47,722 bases of DNA, taken from contig JASJAS010000033.1 in assembly GCA_030066875.1 (NCBI GenBank), positions 1-47,722 of the forward strand. The letters run 5' to 3'. This DNA is from Acidimicrobiia bacterium (GTDB lineage Bacteria; Actinomycetota; Acidimicrobiia; Spongiisociales; UBA5794). Positions 25,092 through 32,700 of this stretch are shown here, piece after piece (position 1 is the stretch's first letter; each line of letters opens with the position of its first letter). A program made the translations under genes and the position numbers. The notes below the pieces were generated by a model, which saw only the letters and a program-made list of their open reading frames with translations, searched no databases and was not told where the DNA came from.

Positions 25092-26255
25092 ATGCGAAGC
25101 CCAAACAATCCGAAGGCCACCCCACGACTCTTCCTGCTGCTGGTGGTGATCAGCCTCATCGCTGCCGCCTGCGGAGACGATGACGACACAGCAACCACGG
25201 CAGCAGCGACCGAAACGACAGCGGCCGAAACCACCGCGGCTAGCGACGAACCCTGTATACGGGTTGGGGTGCTGATCAACCTCGATCGTAACGACGCCGG
25301 ATGGAACGAGGCGCACTATCGCGGCGGCGAGTATCTGCAGGCGCAGATTCCGTGCGCCGAAGTGACGCTCCTCGAGAACATGCACGAGACGCCTGAAACC
25401 GAAGCGGTAATGCGGGACCTTGCCGATGACGGATACGACCTCATCTTTGCCACTTCCTTCGGGCTCATGGAATTCACGCAACGGGTAGCGGCCGACTACC
25501 CCGATGTCATCTTCGAGCATGCGAGTGGCTACCTATCCGCGGAGAACTTCTCGAACTACGTAGGCGCCCAATACGAGGCCGCATACCTTGCAGGGATGGC
25601 AGCCGGAGCGGTGAGTGAGAAGGGCAAGATTGGCTACGTCGGCCCGTTCGCCACTCCAGACGTGTTGCGTGATCTCAACGGTGTCGTTCTCGGTGCTCGG
25701 GAGATGAATCCCGACATCGAAGTACAAATGGTTTGGGTGAGCAGCTGGTTCGACCCTGGACTCGAGACCCAGGCAGCCCAGACCCTGATCGACGACGGGG
25801 CCGACGTACTGTTCTATGGCACCGCGTCTCCGTCCGTTCCGACCGAGGCGGAAGCAGCAGGAATTCACTGGGTAGCCACCAACGGACTTGCCGAGCGGCT
25901 CGCACCTGATTCATTCCTGGCGGGGATCAACTACGAATGGGGTAACTACATGGTCGAGGCAACCCAGGCCGTCATTGACGGGACCTGGGTGTCTGAGCCG
26001 TACTGGGGCACTATGGCCGATGGCTTCATCACGCTCACCTGCTGCGGTCCGGACGTTCCTGCCGACGTCGAGGCTCAAATCAGAGAACGCGAGGAGCAGA
26101 TCAAGGCCGGGGAATTCGACCCGTTCGCCGGACCGCTCGTGAACCAGGCCGGCGAGGTCGTCGTCCCGGAGGGTGAGAGCGGTAGCTCGTTCGATCATGT
26201 CTTCGGTGTTGACTACGTCCTGGAGGGCATCGAGGGAACGGTCCCGAGCGGTTGA
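25092..26255 (+). CDS. BMP/PnrA-family ABC substrate-binding lipoprotein 3
   Basis: This 387-residue lipoprotein is a more distant BMP-family member. The lipobox is LIAAAC, followed by a short acidic and Thr/Ala linker. The family core shows IRVGVLINLDRNDAGWNE, FEHASGYLSAENFSNYVG, EAAYLAGMAAGAVSEKGKIG and VWVSSWFDPGLETQAAQTLI, with GADVLFYGTASP after it. ATG 25092 has GGGGAGGGA nine bases upstream. It is the last binding protein before the ATPase and permeases and could be the original partner of the transporter, with proteins 1 and 2 added later. The ligand is unknown. Two adjacent Cys (about TCCGP near the C-terminus) are unusual. Confidence 0.88.
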   Translation: MRSPNNPKATPRLFLLLVVISLIAAACGDDDDTATTAAATETTAAETTAASDEPCIRVGVLINLDRNDAGWNEAHYRGGEYLQAQIPCAEVTLLENMHETPETEAVMRDLADDGYDLIFATSFGLMEFTQRVAADYPDVIFEHASGYLSAENFSNYVGAQYEAAYLAGMAAGAVSEKGKIGYVGPFATPDVLRDLNGVVLGAREMNPDIEVQMVWVSSWFDPGLETQAAQTLIDDGADVLFYGTASPSVPTEAEAAGIHWVATNGLAERLAPDSFLAGINYEWGNYMVEATQAVIDGTWVSEPYWGTMADGFITLTCCGPDVPADVEAQIREREEQIKAGEFDPFAGPLVNQAGEVVVPEGESGSSFDHVFGVDYVLEGIEGTVPSG

Positions 26256-26292
26256 GTCGCTGGCCTGCGACTTGGCGGCGCCCTTGACTATT

Positions 26293-26327
26293 GTCGCTGT
26301 GCCGATGGCTAGTTTCGGCACAGCGAC
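26293..26327 (+). terminator. 13-bp perfect hairpin between binding protein 3 and the ATPase gene
   Basis: Arms GTCGCTGTGCCGA and TCGGCACAGCGAC enclose a nine-base loop. No T run follows. It probably limits read-through or protects the upstream mRNA, keeping the binding protein in excess over ATPase and permeases. Confidence 0.65.
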
Positions 26328-26364
26328 ATGGGCAGGATGCGGGTGAGAACGTCGTATACAACCA

Positions 26365-27921
26365 ATGACCGCTGAACCGGCAACGCTCGCTGCGGAGATG
26401 ACCGGAATCTCCAAATCGTTCTTCGGCGAGTTCGTTCTGCACAGTGTTGACCTCGACGTACGGCCGGGTGAGGTTCACGCCATTCTCGGTGAGAACGGCG
26501 CCGGCAAGTCAGTCCTTTGCTCGATCCTGGCTGGCCTCTACCGCGCCGACTCGGGCGCCATCGAGATAGCCGGAGAACGCGTTGAGCTGCACTCTCCACA
26601 TGATGGTCTGGCGGCCGGCGTCGGCATGGTCTACCAGGAGTTCCGACTGGTAGACGACCTCACGGTCACCGAAAACGTCGTCTTGGGCGACCCGAGAAAC
26701 CCGGGTCGGATCAACTGGACCGAGGCGCGCGGCCGGGTCGCAGCGGCTGCCGAGCAGCATGGCATCGACACCGACCCCCGTGCCTACGTCGGCGACCTGA
26801 CCGTTGGCGAGCAGCAGAGGATCGAGATCCTGAAGCTGCTTTATCGGGAAGTGGATCTGCTCATCCTCGACGAGCCCACTGCCGTGCTCACGCCCGCTGA
26901 GGTGCGGGTGCTATTCGAGACGATCGAAGGACTCAGGCGAGCCGGCCACGGCATTGTGCTCATCTCACACAAGATCAAGGAGCTGAGGGCGATCGCAGAT
27001 CGCGTGACGGTCATGAGGCTCGGTCATCGCGTCGGAACGTTCGACATGGACACGGTCACTGACGACGAATTGTCTGAACTCATGGTGGGCAAAGAGGTAG
27101 TTACTTCGGAAGTGCCTTCGCGTCCTTCAGCCGGAGCATCGCCCGCATTCGAGGTCGAAGATCTCACCGTTCTCGGCGACTACGGCGGGGTTGCGGTTGA
27201 TTCGTTCGCCATGACGGTGCATCCAGGCGAGATCGTCGGCATAGCCGCCATCGCAGGCAATGGTCAGCACGAACTCGCCGAAGCGCTCGCGGGGCTGCGG
27301 CGCGCCGCCTCGGGAACCATACGTCTCCGAATCTCTGGCGAGCTCGAGACGCTGACGGATATCACAACGGCGACCGTCCGCGAACGGGTCGAGATGGGCA
27401 TTGCCCACATCCCGGAGGATCGCCGCCATGCCGGGATCGCCCCAGGCCTCGGGGTCCCGGAGAACCTGGCGCTCAAGAGCTATTGGCATGCGCCTCTGAG
27501 CAAGCGCAGCATCATCGCCCGGGGAGCAATGCAGAAGCTCGAAAGAGCCCTAAGGGATGATTACGACATCCGAGGCGGTTCGCGAAAACTGCCCGCCAGC
27601 GTGCTCTCCGGCGGCAACATCCAGAAGCTCATCCTCGCCCGTGAGCTGAGTCGCGCGCCGGACCTGGTAATTGCCTCATACCCGACGCGAGGTCTCGACC
27701 TTGGCGCCGTTGCCAACGTCAGAGAGATCCTCTACCGACAGCTTGACGATGGGAGCGCCATCGTGCTGTTCTCGGAGGACCTCGATGAACTCTTCTTGAT
27801 GTCGCACCGCCTCCTCGTCCTATTCGACGGCAAGGTCATGGCCGAGTTCCGGCACGGCGATTACAACCGTGAGGTCATCGGGGCGCTGATGGCCGGGCGG
27901 TCCGCGGAGGAGCAGGGATGA
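26365..27921 (+). CDS. nucleoside-type ABC transporter ATPase with two nucleotide-binding domains
   Basis: This 518-residue cytoplasmic ATPase has the tandem arrangement of the NupA/RbsA class. Domain 1 has Walker A GENGAGKS, signature LTVGEQQRIEI and Walker B LLILDEPTAVLTP. Domain 2 (from about residue 255) has a degenerate Walker A (AAIAGNGQHELAEAL, no Lys), an intact signature LSGGNIQKLILARE, and ASYPTRGLD where the catalytic Glu is missing. That asymmetry is normal for the class. The stop overlaps permease 1 (ATGA). There is no strong ribosome binding site; a TATACA lies four bases before the ATG, so a leaderless start is possible. It should energise uptake for all three BMP proteins. Confidence 0.92.
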   Translation: MTAEPATLAAEMTGISKSFFGEFVLHSVDLDVRPGEVHAILGENGAGKSVLCSILAGLYRADSGAIEIAGERVELHSPHDGLAAGVGMVYQEFRLVDDLTVTENVVLGDPRNPGRINWTEARGRVAAAAEQHGIDTDPRAYVGDLTVGEQQRIEILKLLYREVDLLILDEPTAVLTPAEVRVLFETIEGLRRAGHGIVLISHKIKELRAIADRVTVMRLGHRVGTFDMDTVTDDELSELMVGKEVVTSEVPSRPSAGASPAFEVEDLTVLGDYGGVAVDSFAMTVHPGEIVGIAAIAGNGQHELAEALAGLRRAASGTIRLRISGELETLTDITTATVRERVEMGIAHIPEDRRHAGIAPGLGVPENLALKSYWHAPLSKRSIIARGAMQKLERALRDDYDIRGGSRKLPASVLSGGNIQKLILARELSRAPDLVIASYPTRGLDLGAVANVREILYRQLDDGSAIVLFSEDLDELFLMSHRLLVLFDGKVMAEFRHGDYNREVIGALMAGRSAEEQG

Positions 27922-29048
27922 TCCTGCCATCGAACCTTGCCGTCGAGAAGAAGGTTGCACCCTCTCTCTGGTTCTCGGCCTCGCTGCCCATACTGTCGGT
28001 ACTCGCCAGCCTCGTTCTTGCAGCCGTTCCCCTGCTGCTCGTTGGAGAGAGTCCGCTCGAGGTCTACCGGGTCATGGCCAAGGCATCGGCCGGTAGCGTT
28101 GCCGCCCTCACCGACACGCTCACCGAAGCTACACCGATCCTCCTCACTGGTCTTGCGGCCGTCATCGCATTCCGGGCCAAGGTATGGAACATCGGCGCCG
28201 AAGGTCAGCTCCTCGTCGGCGCCATTGCCGCCGCCGGCGTGGGACTAGTCCTTCCCGAGGGAACGAGCCCGCTCATCGCCATCATCGGCATGATGCTCTC
28301 CGGTGTTGTCGCAGGTGCGGTCTTTGCCAGCTTGGCCGCAGTGCCGCTGGCAACTTGGAACGCCAACGAGATCGTGATGACGCTGATGCTGAACTTCATC
28401 GCACTGTCGTTTGTCAACTACCTGATCTGGGGCAGCAGCAGCCTATGGCGTGATGATGGTTTCGCCGCTTTTCCGCGTGGCAAGCTGATCCCTGAGGTCT
28501 TCCGACTGCCCGAGCTGACCGGGCGCCTCAACGCGGGTTTCGTGATCGCGGTGCTTGCGGCCGTCGTATTTGCCTGGTTCATGAGGTTCACCACGTGGGG
28601 ATATGAGTATTCCGTCGTCGGTGATTCACGGACAACTGCACGGTATGCCGGGATCGGGGAACGGCGCATCGTCATCAGCACGTTCCTGCTCTCGGGGGCT
28701 GCAGCAGGTCTCGCCGGAGCCGTGCTCATCAGCGGGACCGTTGGCGGACTCGAGCCTCGCTCCCTTGCCGTTGGCATCGGGTTCTCCGGGATCCTCGCTG
28801 CAGGGCTCGGCCGGATGTCGCCACTGGGCCTGATCCCCGCCGCGGCGTTCGTGTCGGCCCTCGCCTCGACTGGTCCAGACCTGCAGAGGATTGGTGTCGC
28901 CCCGCCGATCACGATTGCCCTCCAAGGTTTGATCCTCGTAGTCGTTGCAGCAGGCCAGTTCTTCCTCGAGTACCGCGTGGTCATCATCTCGAAGGACGTG
29001 CCCGAGTTGCAGGGGAAGGAGGGTGCCCCATCAACGACTCCATCCTGA
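27918..29048 (+). CDS. ABC transporter permease 1 (nucleoside-uptake, NupB/YufP-like)
   Basis: This 376-residue inner-membrane permease has eight to ten hydrophobic segments. Family landmarks are TPILLTGLAAVIAFRAKVWNIGAEGQLLVGA (split here: TPILLTGLAAVIAF, then KVWNIGAEGQLLVGA), WNANEIVMTLMLNFIA, and SRTTARYAGIGERRIVI near the coupling helix. Such permeases pair with BMP-family binding proteins in nucleoside and related importers. The start overlaps the ATPase stop by four bases. A charged C-terminal tail is followed at once by permease 2. Confidence 0.9.
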   Translation: MILPSNLAVEKKVAPSLWFSASLPILSVLASLVLAAVPLLLVGESPLEVYRVMAKASAGSVAALTDTLTEATPILLTGLAAVIAFRAKVWNIGAEGQLLVGAIAAAGVGLVLPEGTSPLIAIIGMMLSGVVAGAVFASLAAVPLATWNANEIVMTLMLNFIALSFVNYLIWGSSSLWRDDGFAAFPRGKLIPEVFRLPELTGRLNAGFVIAVLAAVVFAWFMRFTTWGYEYSVVGDSRTTARYAGIGERRIVISTFLLSGAAAGLAGAVLISGTVGGLEPRSLAVGIGFSGILAAGLGRMSPLGLIPAAAFVSALASTGPDLQRIGVAPPITIALQGLILVVVAAGQFFLEYRVVIISKDVPELQGKEGAPSTTPS

Positions 29049-29971
29049 TCGACATTGTTGTTGCAGGACTGTTGTTTGGCACGCCCTTGGTGTACGCCGG
29101 CATCGGAGAACTCATCGCACAGCGATCGGGTGTCATGAACCTGTCCATCGAGGGAACCATGTTGATCGGCGGAGTGACCGGGTTCGCCGTGGCCGACATC
29201 ACAGGTTCCGTATGGCTGGCACTGATCGCCGCGGCAATTGCCGGCACCTTGATGTCGGCCATACTCGCTTTCCTCGCCGTCGGTTTGCGCGTGAGCCAGA
29301 TCCTCACCGGTCTCGGCTTGCTCATCTTCGGGACCGGTCTCTCCAGTTTCTTCGGGCTCGTCGGTGAGAACCCGATTGCGCGGCGCCCGCCTACAACATC
29401 GATCGAGCCTTTCTTCACCGGCGGGATTGCCGATATCCCGCTCCTCGGGCCAATCCTGTTCTCGCACGACTTCGTGGTCTACGGAGGGTGGGTCATCACG
29501 TTCGCCGCGTACGTGCTTCTGTACCGAACCGACTGGGGCCTCCGCATCCGAGCCGTCGGCACTGACCCCGCGAGCGCAGAGGCGTCCGGTGTATCGGTCT
29601 CGTGGGTGCGATCTCTGTCGGTGCTGGCCGGCGGTGGGTTGGCGGGCACAGGCGGGGCCTACCTCTCGGTTGGGCTCGTGAAAGCCTGGCAAGACGGGCT
29701 GACGGCTGGCGCCGGGTGGCTGGCGTTCGCCATCGTGATTGCCGTTCGATGGCGACCGCTGCTGCTCCTCGCCGCCGCTTTCATCTTCGGAGCGTCCATC
29801 CGGCTCGGTTTCACGCTACAGGTGGTTGGAGCCGACGTGTCTCCCGAGCTACTCAGCATGATCCCGTATGCCCTGGCGATCGTCGCGGTCCTCTACGCTG
29901 CGGCGAGCTCATCTCGCAACGTCACCGAACCGAAAGCGCTCGGCTTCCCATTCTTCCGCGAAGAGCGGTGA
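29030..29971 (+). CDS. ABC transporter permease 2 (nucleoside-uptake, NupC/YufQ-like); non-canonical start
   Basis: This is the second membrane subunit, about 313 residues, with FGTPLVYAGIGELIAQRSGVM, then NLSIEGTMLIGG, GTDPASAEASGVSVSWVR, and a C-terminal PYALAIVAVLYAA. The usual family N-terminus, of the form M-N-D-S-x-L-I, appears here as INDSILIDIVVAGLLF, with ATC at 29030 where ATG would be expected. A strong AAGGAGGG lies six bases before that ATC. I therefore place the start at 29030. The first standard start in frame is TTG at 29072, which has no ribosome binding site and would cut into the first helix. The gene overlaps the end of permease 1 by 19 bases. Confidence 0.85.
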   Translation: MNDSILIDIVVAGLLFGTPLVYAGIGELIAQRSGVMNLSIEGTMLIGGVTGFAVADITGSVWLALIAAAIAGTLMSAILAFLAVGLRVSQILTGLGLLIFGTGLSSFFGLVGENPIARRPPTTSIEPFFTGGIADIPLLGPILFSHDFVVYGGWVITFAAYVLLYRTDWGLRIRAVGTDPASAEASGVSVSWVRSLSVLAGGGLAGTGGAYLSVGLVKAWQDGLTAGAGWLAFAIVIAVRWRPLLLLAAAFIFGASIRLGFTLQVVGADVSPELLSMIPYALAIVAVLYAAASSSRNVTEPKALGFPFFREER

Positions 29972-29998
29972 TCGGCAGCGCGGGTGCGACTGAGAGTC

Positions 29999-31234
29999 TC
30001 AGCCCGAGTACATGCGGGTGCGGTCAACAAACGGCACTCTGACAACGGTGGCCGCAACCGGGCCATGCTCGCCTTCGGCTTCCCACTCAACGCTTAGTCG
30101 TGTTCCGCGGTCTGCCATCCCTCTGTTGATTTGACCCAACCCGATCAGCCTCCTGAGGTTGGGGCTCCAGCATACGCTGGAGGCGGTCCCGACACGGCGG
30201 CCTTCGTGCATGACGGGGAGTCGCTCCCATCGGATGCGTCGCGAGACTTCCGGTGGCAGACCCGCTTCTTCGTAGATGGCAACCACATCCGTCCAATCGA
30301 GCTCGAGACCGGTGAATGCTCGTGGTGGCCCACCTGTCGCCTGCTCGTCGAGCAGCGCCTGCTTCCCCACGAAGTCGGCCTGCTTGTCGAGATCGACGAA
30401 CTTCCCTAGCCCTAGCTCGTAGGGTGACAGGATTGCTTCGTCGGAAGTGGTCTCGTATGGGGCGACTTGGGTCGAAGGGTCTGCGCTCATGTAGTCGATG
30501 CCGGGGATCAGAAACCCAGCTTCAACCCGAGCAACGTTTACCGCGTTGAGGGCCCAGGGCTGAATCCCCAGCGGCTCGCCGGCCTCAATCATCGCATCGA
30601 ACACTGCTGCGGCACCGTCGCTTGGAACCCAGAGCTCGTAGCCGAGCCCGCCCGTGAAACCCAGCCGCCACACGCGAACCTCTACCCCGCCGATCACGGC
30701 CGTGCGCCCACGGGCAAAACGAAGGCCCGACCAGTCCTCGGAAGTCGCAGCCTCCAACACGGCTCGGGAGTTCGGCCCCTGACAAGTGAGTACCCCAAAC
30801 GTGTCTGACACATCTTCGATTTGCACGTCATAGCTCTCGCAATGGCGTGCAAACCAGGTATCCAATCGCGTGCCCGTCGTGCAATAGAGGCTGTCCTCCA
30901 GTCGAAAGACGGGTGAGTCTTCGATCAACTTGCCTTGCTGGTTGCACCAGGCGGTGAACAATGCATGGTCTACGTCGATGCGGTGGATGTCGCGGGTAAT
31001 GAGACTATCGAGCAGCGCTGCGGCATCCGGCCCGGAAATGTAGTACTTGGTCATCGGAGACTTGTCATCGAGCACAGCGGCCTCGCGAACCGCTCGAAGC
31101 TCTGAGTTGAGACCGGCGAAGGCCTCAGGCACGTGGTATCGGTCCCAGGAGACCCAACGCCCCGAATAGTTGTATGGCGCGAACGATGAGGTGAATGGGG
31201 TGCGGTTGAATTCGCCGGGGTCGTAGTTACTCAT
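29999..31234 (-). CDS. GcvT-like (aminomethyltransferase family) protein 2
   Basis: This 411-residue paralogue of the protein at 22316 has the same length and matching blocks: SGRWVSWDRYHVPEAFAGLN, DKSPMTKYYISGPDAAALLD, QQGKLIEDSPVFRLEDSLY (catalytic-type Asp kept), FGVLTCQGPNSRAVLE, LGFTGGLGYELWVP and NVARVEAGFLIPGIDY. It is the last gene of the seven-gene minus-strand operon, 32 bases after MtmB paralogue 5. Because one GcvT-like gene sits behind each separate MtmB locus, I infer that these proteins hand the methyl group to tetrahydrofolate in place of the MtgA-type methyltransferases known from other corrinoid systems. A direct demethylase role, as in DmdA or LigM, is the main alternative. 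Confidence 0.87.
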   Translation of the reverse strand: MSNYDPGEFNRTPFTSSFAPYNYSGRWVSWDRYHVPEAFAGLNSELRAVREAAVLDDKSPMTKYYISGPDAAALLDSLITRDIHRIDVDHALFTAWCNQQGKLIEDSPVFRLEDSLYCTTGTRLDTWFARHCESYDVQIEDVSDTFGVLTCQGPNSRAVLEAATSEDWSGLRFARGRTAVIGGVEVRVWRLGFTGGLGYELWVPSDGAAAVFDAMIEAGEPLGIQPWALNAVNVARVEAGFLIPGIDYMSADPSTQVAPYETTSDEAILSPYELGLGKFVDLDKQADFVGKQALLDEQATGGPPRAFTGLELDWTDVVAIYEEAGLPPEVSRRIRWERLPVMHEGRRVGTASSVCWSPNLRRLIGLGQINRGMADRGTRLSVEWEAEGEHGPVAATVVRVPFVDRTRMYSG

Positions 31235-31266
31235 CTGTCTCCTCCATCACGCAACGCGGGTGGCGA

Positions 31267-32643
31267 CTACCTGAAGTCGACCCCCCAACTGGCTACCTCC
31301 TCCTTGACCTTGTCGTAGATGCCAAGCCACTCGTCTCTGGGACGAACTCTGGCCACGTCATACAGCTCTTCGAATGGCTTGCCGAACGGTTTGCCATCGA
31401 GTTCAGGCTCATACTCCGCAACCGCCTTCTGTACAACCTCCTCAGCCTGGTCCAGACTCATCCCAGTCACCGCGTGACCGACCTCGCCCATGAAACGAGA
31501 CTCCAAACCGGTGCAGTGGTTCAGGTGAACCCCGGTGGCCGATCGCGGCCCCATTAGGCGCGACGCACCACACACCGTGCCGATCGTCGCCGCAGCAACG
31601 ACCTCATAGAGAAGCGTCTCAGTTCCCGGCCCCGCAAGAGGCGAAATCGGCAGGTCCGTCATCAGTCCGGTGTGGCGCGACAGAGCGAGGTGGGCCGCGC
31701 TCATTGAACGCAGCAGCGGCGGTACAGTGTCCGCAGGTATCAACGGTGTAACGGGGGCGCTGCTATGGGTAGCGGCCATGTACATGAGCTGCATCGCTAC
31801 CAGGCCGGCCACGATGAGGACCGCAATGCCTTCCTCGCCGCCCCCCAGGCCGCCCAGAATCGGGTTGTAGAAGCTCTGGATGACGCCATCTTGACGCACC
31901 GAGTGAGCAACCTTGATCAAGAGGCCGTTGTTGACCTTCATCTCGCTGAACATCGCAATCATGTGCCAGTCGACCGGGCGATAGCCGCCCCTACTGATCG
32001 CAGAGAGATGCCCGACCTCGCTGATCGCCATCGATACGCAGCCGAACGCCATGCCGGGACGTCCCGCCCGACGCGCCGCATCGAAGATCAGGTCTACTTC
32101 CTGCCAAGCCGCCATCACTTCCAAGGCGGATTGGGTGCGGGCCTCCCTGCCATAAGTTGAGTCCAAACAACCGACCCCGGCGGTGTCGACGATCGGTTCC
32201 TGGATGTAGGACTGCATGATCGGTACGAACATGTCCTCACTCAGGGGCGCACCGATCGGTCCGCCAATGATGATCGGTGGGGTGGCATCTTCCACCGCTC
32301 GATAGCGCTCGGTACGAGCGTCGCGGCCCTCGCCGATCACGGCCTCCCACGGAGCCGACGCAAGATACTCCTCGATCTCACGACGAGTGAACACCATGCG
32401 CCGGCCCGTGCTTGTGTTGTATACCCCACAGCTCTCCAGAAAGTCCAGCGACGCATCGAACAACCGATCGATCACCGCATCGTCGCGCTGAATGAATCTG
32501 GAACGGTCAAACCCGATGTCGTACTCTTTCACGACGCGTGCGACTCCCGCTGCCACATGTTTCAGATCGAAATCCCTCTCCTCGCAAGGGGGACCGTCGT
32601 AGGCACGATCAATGATGTCGAGCAATCTTGACTGGTTCCGCAT
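31267..32643 (-). CDS. non-pyrrolysine MtmB-family methyltransferase, paralogue 5
   Basis: This 458-residue protein has exactly the length of archaeal MtmB. It forms a second subgroup with paralogue 6: RAYDGPPCEERDFDLKHV, LESCGVYNTSTGRRMVF, IGGPIGAPLSEDMFVPIM (compare GGPTGSPISEDVFMPVH of MtmB), SEMKVNNGLLIKVAHSV, ILGGLGGGEEGIAVLIVAG and GKPFEELYDVARVRPRDEWL. The pyrrolysine position in AGRPGMAFGCVSMAI is Gly201, followed by Cys202. I start it at ATG 32643, with AGAGAG upstream; the GTG at 32667 lacks a binding site. It follows paralogue 6 by 57 bases and precedes GcvT-like protein 2. Confidence 0.88.
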   Translation of the reverse strand: MRNQSRLLDIIDRAYDGPPCEERDFDLKHVAAGVARVVKEYDIGFDRSRFIQRDDAVIDRLFDASLDFLESCGVYNTSTGRRMVFTRREIEEYLASAPWEAVIGEGRDARTERYRAVEDATPPIIIGGPIGAPLSEDMFVPIMQSYIQEPIVDTAGVGCLDSTYGREARTQSALEVMAAWQEVDLIFDAARRAGRPGMAFGCVSMAISEVGHLSAISRGGYRPVDWHMIAMFSEMKVNNGLLIKVAHSVRQDGVIQSFYNPILGGLGGGEEGIAVLIVAGLVAMQLMYMAATHSSAPVTPLIPADTVPPLLRSMSAAHLALSRHTGLMTDLPISPLAGPGTETLLYEVVAAATIGTVCGASRLMGPRSATGVHLNHCTGLESRFMGEVGHAVTGMSLDQAEEVVQKAVAEYEPELDGKPFGKPFEELYDVARVRPRDEWLGIYDKVKEEVASWGVDFR

Positions 32644-32700
32644 CGGTGTTCTCTCTGTTCCAGCCACGCTTGGATGGGTCGGCTGCGATGGCCGCTCAAG

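Noticed and set aside
28418-29692. 424-codon minus-strand frame opposite the permeases
   Set aside because: It is low-complexity and charged, and antisense to clearly membrane-spanning proteins with family motifs.
29989-30001. Palindrome CTGAGAGTCTCAG between permease 2 and GcvT-like protein 2
   Set aside because: It leaves no room for a hairpin loop and has no T run, so it is not a convincing terminator.
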